In this document: piece after piece, positions 6,035-8,889 of the stretch
Numbering within the stretch: the first letter of the stretch is position 1
How the letters are laid out: every line of letters starts with the position of its first letter
From: CAKSHP01 sp045590935
Lineage (GTDB): Bacteria; Bacillota; Clostridia; UBA1381; UMGS1253
DNA: 8,889 nucleotides
Assembly (NCBI GenBank): GCA_045590935.1
Contig: JAZNSA010000058.1
Span: forward strand, 1-8,889
Direction of reading: 5' to 3'
Program-made: the position numbers and the translations under genes
The notes under the pieces: generated by a model
What the model was told of the DNA's origin: nothing
What the model saw: the letters and a program-made list of their open reading frames with translations, nothing else
The model's database searches: none

Positions 6035-8638
6035 TTATAGCTTAATAATGATGATTTCAGAAGCTACTCCCTTATAAGATTTAACGAATACCTTATATGG
6101 GTCTGCATCATCGTATTTCTGAATATCGCCGCTTGTTGCAGAAACTACAGGGTTTTTCTTGGATGCATCAACAAGATACATCTTGGCTGATCCAAAGGAA
6201 ATGTTCTGCTCATTTTCATCATTTACGGTAATATTCATTGAAGAAGAGAATTTGTTTGAAACCTTTCCGTATACAACAGACAAGTCATCTGTTATTTCGG
6301 ATGCAAATTCTGTTCCCTTTTTAGATATATCGAATAATACTCTGTAAGTTGTTATTTCACCGTTTGCATTTGTGTTATACTGAATAATATCGCCTTTTTC
6401 AAGCGGTTTTTCGCTATCTTCTTTTGTTAGTATACCCGACTCTGTAGCGAATAAAACCTTGTTTTCTCCGCCCTGTGTCAAGAAGATTTTATCAACAACC
6501 ACATCATCATCGTTTGCAGCAGATACGATATTTGTAACGATTGCCACATCCGAAGCCGCATTTGCCTGATAATCTGTGCTTGTAACGATAAGTGCTCCCG
6601 CACTGTAGTCTTTGCCCATATCGAATACAAGGGCATCGTAAGGCGTATCATCTTCAAACATTTCTAATGTTCTGATTGCAAAATCGCTCGAATCTGTCCA
6701 GCTTTCAGGAATATCGAATATAATAGTCTTTTCTGTAAGGTTAACCTTTCCAAGCTTTCCTGTTGCAGCTTTATATACGGCATCTTCAAGTGTCAGGTTG
6801 TGAGTAAATGCATCCTCATTGATTGCACCGCTTTCCGTATTATCTACTGCGGTTGAAAGTGAAACGATTTTTCCGTCAGAGTTTGTTTCAAAGGTGATTA
6901 GCTGATTTATAATTTTGCCTTCCTCATCCTTTAGCTTTGCTAAAACATCTTCAGGCTTCATTGAGCCTTTTGAGTTAAATCTTATTTTTTCAGCAGTTTT
7001 CATAGTAACCGTTTCGCCTGCTTTTGTAAACATACGAATTTGAAGGTCCGTATCAAGTCCGCTTGGAATTGCCGCATTAATAAGGAATGCATAATTTGAG
7101 CTTAGCGAGGATGTTGAATCAACTGCCGCAATTTTGCCCTCAATGTCAAGGTAGAATTTGCCCTCGTCTGACAAGTGAATATCGTGCGGATAGTTTGCTG
7201 CTATTTCATATAGCTTTCCGTTGATATCAAGCTCGTTGTTGCCTGAAATTCCTTTAACCTTACCCTCAACGATTTCGTTTGAAACATAAATTCTGTAAAT
7301 TTCTTTATCTCTGCTTTCTGCAATTGATAAAATATCCCACTTCTTTAAGTCTTTAACCTCAATTGCCTCTCCGCCTTTTTCGATTATGAAATCTAAGTCC
7401 TCATCCTCAGGGTCAAGAGCTATTGTTGCACCGCCATACATATCGATGATTTTGCCTGAAGCAGGCATAACCTCTTCAACAACTGTGTTTTTAAACTCTG
7501 TAACGAAAATAATGTCGTATTTTCCGTTTCTGTCTGTATCCAAAAGCTTTATATGACCTGCTTTGTCTACAAGATTTGCAACGCTGGCATCAAAAGCCTC
7601 TGCTTTTCCGTTGTAAATCATAGTTTTAGTGCTGTCAAGGTTAGCAACTGTAACCTTTTTATCGACATCTTTATCTTTCCAATACTCGATTTTTTCGCTT
7701 GCTACGCTCTCTAAATTTTTTGCCGAAATTTCAAGCTCTGTATTTTTTGAAGCTATAGGCGCAATTAAAATAACGTAGTTGTCTTCATGTTCATCCTCTT
7801 GCAAATATGCATTTACGTTATAACCTAAAAGAGTTGTTACGTCAACGCCGTCTGCGAGAAGATATATCTCATCGCCGATTTTTACCTCGTCCTTATCAAG
7901 CGAAGAAGTGCCGCCTAGTGCTGATTGGCTTGTTGCAATTACCTGACCTGAAATTTTCTTAGCGTTAAGCTTGTCTTTAAGAAGAGTTTTTTCGCCTACT
8001 ATATATTCTGCGTTTGCTCCAAAACCGATTTTTTCCATCATTTTTACTTCAAGTGCATTATAAAAAATCTGAGAAACTACGCCTCTTGTTGCAGGCGCTG
8101 CAGCATTGGAAACAAAGGTGTTCTTATTTAGCTTGTTATCTGCCGCAACAACCAAAAATCCACCGGGGTAGCCGCCGTCGTCAAGAGCCTTCGGCTCAAA
8201 GCCTAAAATTCTTACTATAATAGTGATTGCTTCCTGATAGGTTATTGTATCATCAGGACGGAAAGTTCCTACATCATCGCCTATAACAATACCTTGATTT
8301 GTAGCAACGTTTATATACCCGCTTGCCCAATGACTTGACGGAACATCTGAATACTTAGTTGAACCGCTTGAACCAACTGCAAGGTCTGTCAGCCCTAAAA
8401 TAGCAACTGCCATTTTTGCAACCTCGCTTCTTTTAATTGCATCGTTTGGTCTTATAAGACCCGACTCTGCATCACCTACTACAATAGATAATGCTTTTAA
8501 TACATCAAGAGCCTCTGTATAAGCAGACTCTTCTGAATTTTCTGCAGCAATAACGGGATTTGCAGAGAAACCTGCTAAAACTGTTACCATCATTACTACA
8601 GAGAGAACCAAAGACATAATCTTTTTTGCCTTTTTCAT
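6035..8638 (-). CDS. Secreted S-layer-homology (SLH) domain protein, 867 residues
   Basis: A surface protein expected to bind the cell wall non-covalently through N-terminal SLH domains. A Sec signal peptide spans residues 1-32 (basic MKKAKK, hydrophobic core, likely cleavage in VIAAE). SLH repeat 1 is at about 38-83 (IRPNDAIKRSEVA). Repeat 2, the clearest, is at 96-147 (YSDVPSSHWA and FRPDDTITYQEA). A degenerate third is at 155-198 (ATRGVVSQIFYNALEV). The remaining 670 residues are beta-rich with recurring GKV/GKI-type strands (near 394, 459 and 790) and match no enzyme I recognise. DTDRNGKYD at 367-375 resembles a calcium-binding loop. There is no cysteine, no LPXTG motif and no C-terminal membrane segment, consistent with SLH anchoring. 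AAGGAGG (8649-8655) lies 10 nt before ATG 8638. The gene has its own promoter and terminator, so it is monocistronic and not co-regulated with rpoB. It could be an S-layer subunit or another wall-associated protein; ligand and function are unknown. Confidence 0.93.
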   Translation of the reverse strand: MKKAKKIMSLVLSVVMMVTVLAGFSANPVIAAENSEESAYTEALDVLKALSIVVGDAESGLIRPNDAIKRSEVAKMAVAILGLTDLAVGSSGSTKYSDVPSSHWASGYINVATNQGIVIGDDVGTFRPDDTITYQEAITIIVRILGFEPKALDDGGYPGGFLVVAADNKLNKNTFVSNAAAPATRGVVSQIFYNALEVKMMEKIGFGANAEYIVGEKTLLKDKLNAKKISGQVIATSQSALGGTSSLDKDEVKIGDEIYLLADGVDVTTLLGYNVNAYLQEDEHEDNYVILIAPIASKNTELEISAKNLESVASEKIEYWKDKDVDKKVTVANLDSTKTMIYNGKAEAFDASVANLVDKAGHIKLLDTDRNGKYDIIFVTEFKNTVVEEVMPASGKIIDMYGGATIALDPEDEDLDFIIEKGGEAIEVKDLKKWDILSIAESRDKEIYRIYVSNEIVEGKVKGISGNNELDINGKLYEIAANYPHDIHLSDEGKFYLDIEGKIAAVDSTSSLSSNYAFLINAAIPSGLDTDLQIRMFTKAGETVTMKTAEKIRFNSKGSMKPEDVLAKLKDEEGKIINQLITFETNSDGKIVSLSTAVDNTESGAINEDAFTHNLTLEDAVYKAATGKLGKVNLTEKTIIFDIPESWTDSSDFAIRTLEMFEDDTPYDALVFDMGKDYSAGALIVTSTDYQANAASDVAIVTNIVSAANDDDVVVDKIFLTQGGENKVLFATESGILTKEDSEKPLEKGDIIQYNTNANGEITTYRVLFDISKKGTEFASEITDDLSVVYGKVSNKFSSSMNITVNDENEQNISFGSAKMYLVDASKKNPVVSATSGDIQKYDDADPYKVFVKSYKGVASEIIIIKL

Positions 8639-8648
8639 AAATATGTTG

Positions 8649-8655
8649 CCTCCTT
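8649..8655 (-). promoter_or_regulatory. Ribosome binding site of the SLH-protein gene
   Basis: AAGGAGG lies 10 nt before ATG 8638. It is a near-perfect site, suggesting efficient translation, as expected for an abundant surface protein. The signal peptide begins directly at this ATG, which supports the start. Confidence 0.88.
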
Positions 8656-8675
8656 AAAATTTTATTGTTGGTTTA

Positions 8676-8759
8676 CATAATACCAAAATACGGATAAGAA
8701 TAACTACTGCACTATAGGCTATACAGCGATTTTGCTTTCTTAAGCGATATGGCGTTATG
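8676..8759 (-). ncRNA. Possible structured 5' leader of the SLH-protein gene (no known family recognised)
   Basis: Near the predicted 5' end of the transcript, CATAACGCC (8751-8759) can pair with GGTATTATG (8676-8684) with one mismatch and one G-U. This would close a domain of about 84 nt that ends 20 nt before the Shine-Dalgarno site. Inside, GCTT-AAGA-AAGC forms a small stem-loop and ATCGCT occurs twice. The interior is richer in G and C than the flanking DNA. I could not match it to the conserved cores of cyclic-di-GMP, fluoride, cobalamin, T-box or other riboswitches I know. The fold is suggestive only. Confidence 0.3.
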
Positions 8760-8773
8760 TCGACCACAATTGC

Positions 8774-8803
8774 ATTATATAGGATTTAATATATCAATTT
8801 CAA
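8774..8803 (-). promoter_or_regulatory. SigA-type promoter of the SLH-protein gene
   Basis: The minus strand has -35 TTGAAA (8798-8803), an 18-bp spacer and a perfect -10 TATAAT (8774-8779). The predicted start is near 8767, giving a leader of about 130 nt before the ATG. No other convincing promoter lies between 8639 and 8889. Confidence 0.7.
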
Positions 8804-8834
8804 CCCACAAAATATGGAAATGATATATTAAAAG

Positions 8835-8880
8835 ACATATATATTAAAAAAATCCCCATGAAATAAGGGATTTTATATGT
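8835..8880 (-). terminator. Likely intrinsic terminator of a minus-strand gene beyond the right edge
   Basis: AAAATCCC (8867-8874 on the minus strand) pairs with GGGATTTT (8849-8856) around a 10-nt loop and is followed by further T residues. Beyond a bulge, ACATATA and TATATGT (8874-8880 and 8835-8841) can extend the stem. With only three G-C pairs it is weak. A T-rich run on the plus side as well (8871-8887) means it could act in both directions. Confidence 0.5.
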
Positions 8881-8889
8881 TTTTTTATA

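Noticed and set aside
6159..8220. Plus-strand open frames at 6159-6347 and 8014-8220
   Set aside because: These are shadows of the SLH-protein gene with no ribosome binding site or promoter.
1..8889. CRISPR arrays, tRNA or rRNA genes, insertion sequences, phage or defence genes
   Set aside because: No regularly spaced repeats, no cloverleaf or rRNA signature, and no transposase or integrase frame were seen on either strand.

Overview
The window shows a low-GC, Gram-positive-type bacterium, most probably an anaerobic member of the class Clostridia (Bacillota). The evidence is the A/T-rich spacers, strong AGGAGG-type ribosome binding sites, SigA-type promoters, hairpin-plus-T-tract terminators, RpoB/RpoC proteins of the Firmicutes type, and a secreted SLH-domain protein of the kind that coats clostridial cells. 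Genus cannot be assigned from sequence alone. Every gene I can support lies on the minus strand, so the text below runs from high to low coordinates.

Layout. At 8835-8880 a weak A/T-rich hairpin with a T-tract probably ends a minus-strand gene outside the window. A SigA-like promoter (8774-8803) and a leader of about 130 nt, possibly folded, precede a complete 867-residue secreted S-layer-homology protein (8638-6035). Its transcript ends at a strong intrinsic terminator (5979-6015). A consensus-quality promoter (5797-5825) then starts a new unit with an unusually long leader of about 328 nt. This leader holds two separate inverted repeats: one resembles a transcription attenuator, and the other is an A/T-rich bulged hairpin. 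The ribosome binding site lies in the loop of a third small hairpin. The leader is followed by complete rpoB (5462-1629, 1277 residues), a 56-nt gap, and the first 524 codons of rpoC (1572-1), which runs off the left edge.

How the genes work together. rpoB and rpoC encode the two large catalytic subunits of RNA polymerase and are co-transcribed. The usual upstream partners rplJ-rplL are not next to rpoB here. Their place is taken by an independently terminated surface-protein gene, so rpoBC has its own promoter and leader. The SLH protein is a cell-envelope component with no evident functional link to transcription.

I did not find a new defence, mobile or biosynthetic system. The points most worth a second look are the structured rpoB leader, the aspartate-rich C-terminal tail of RpoB, and the possibly structured leader of the SLH gene. 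The short plus-strand open frames are antisense shadows of these genes.
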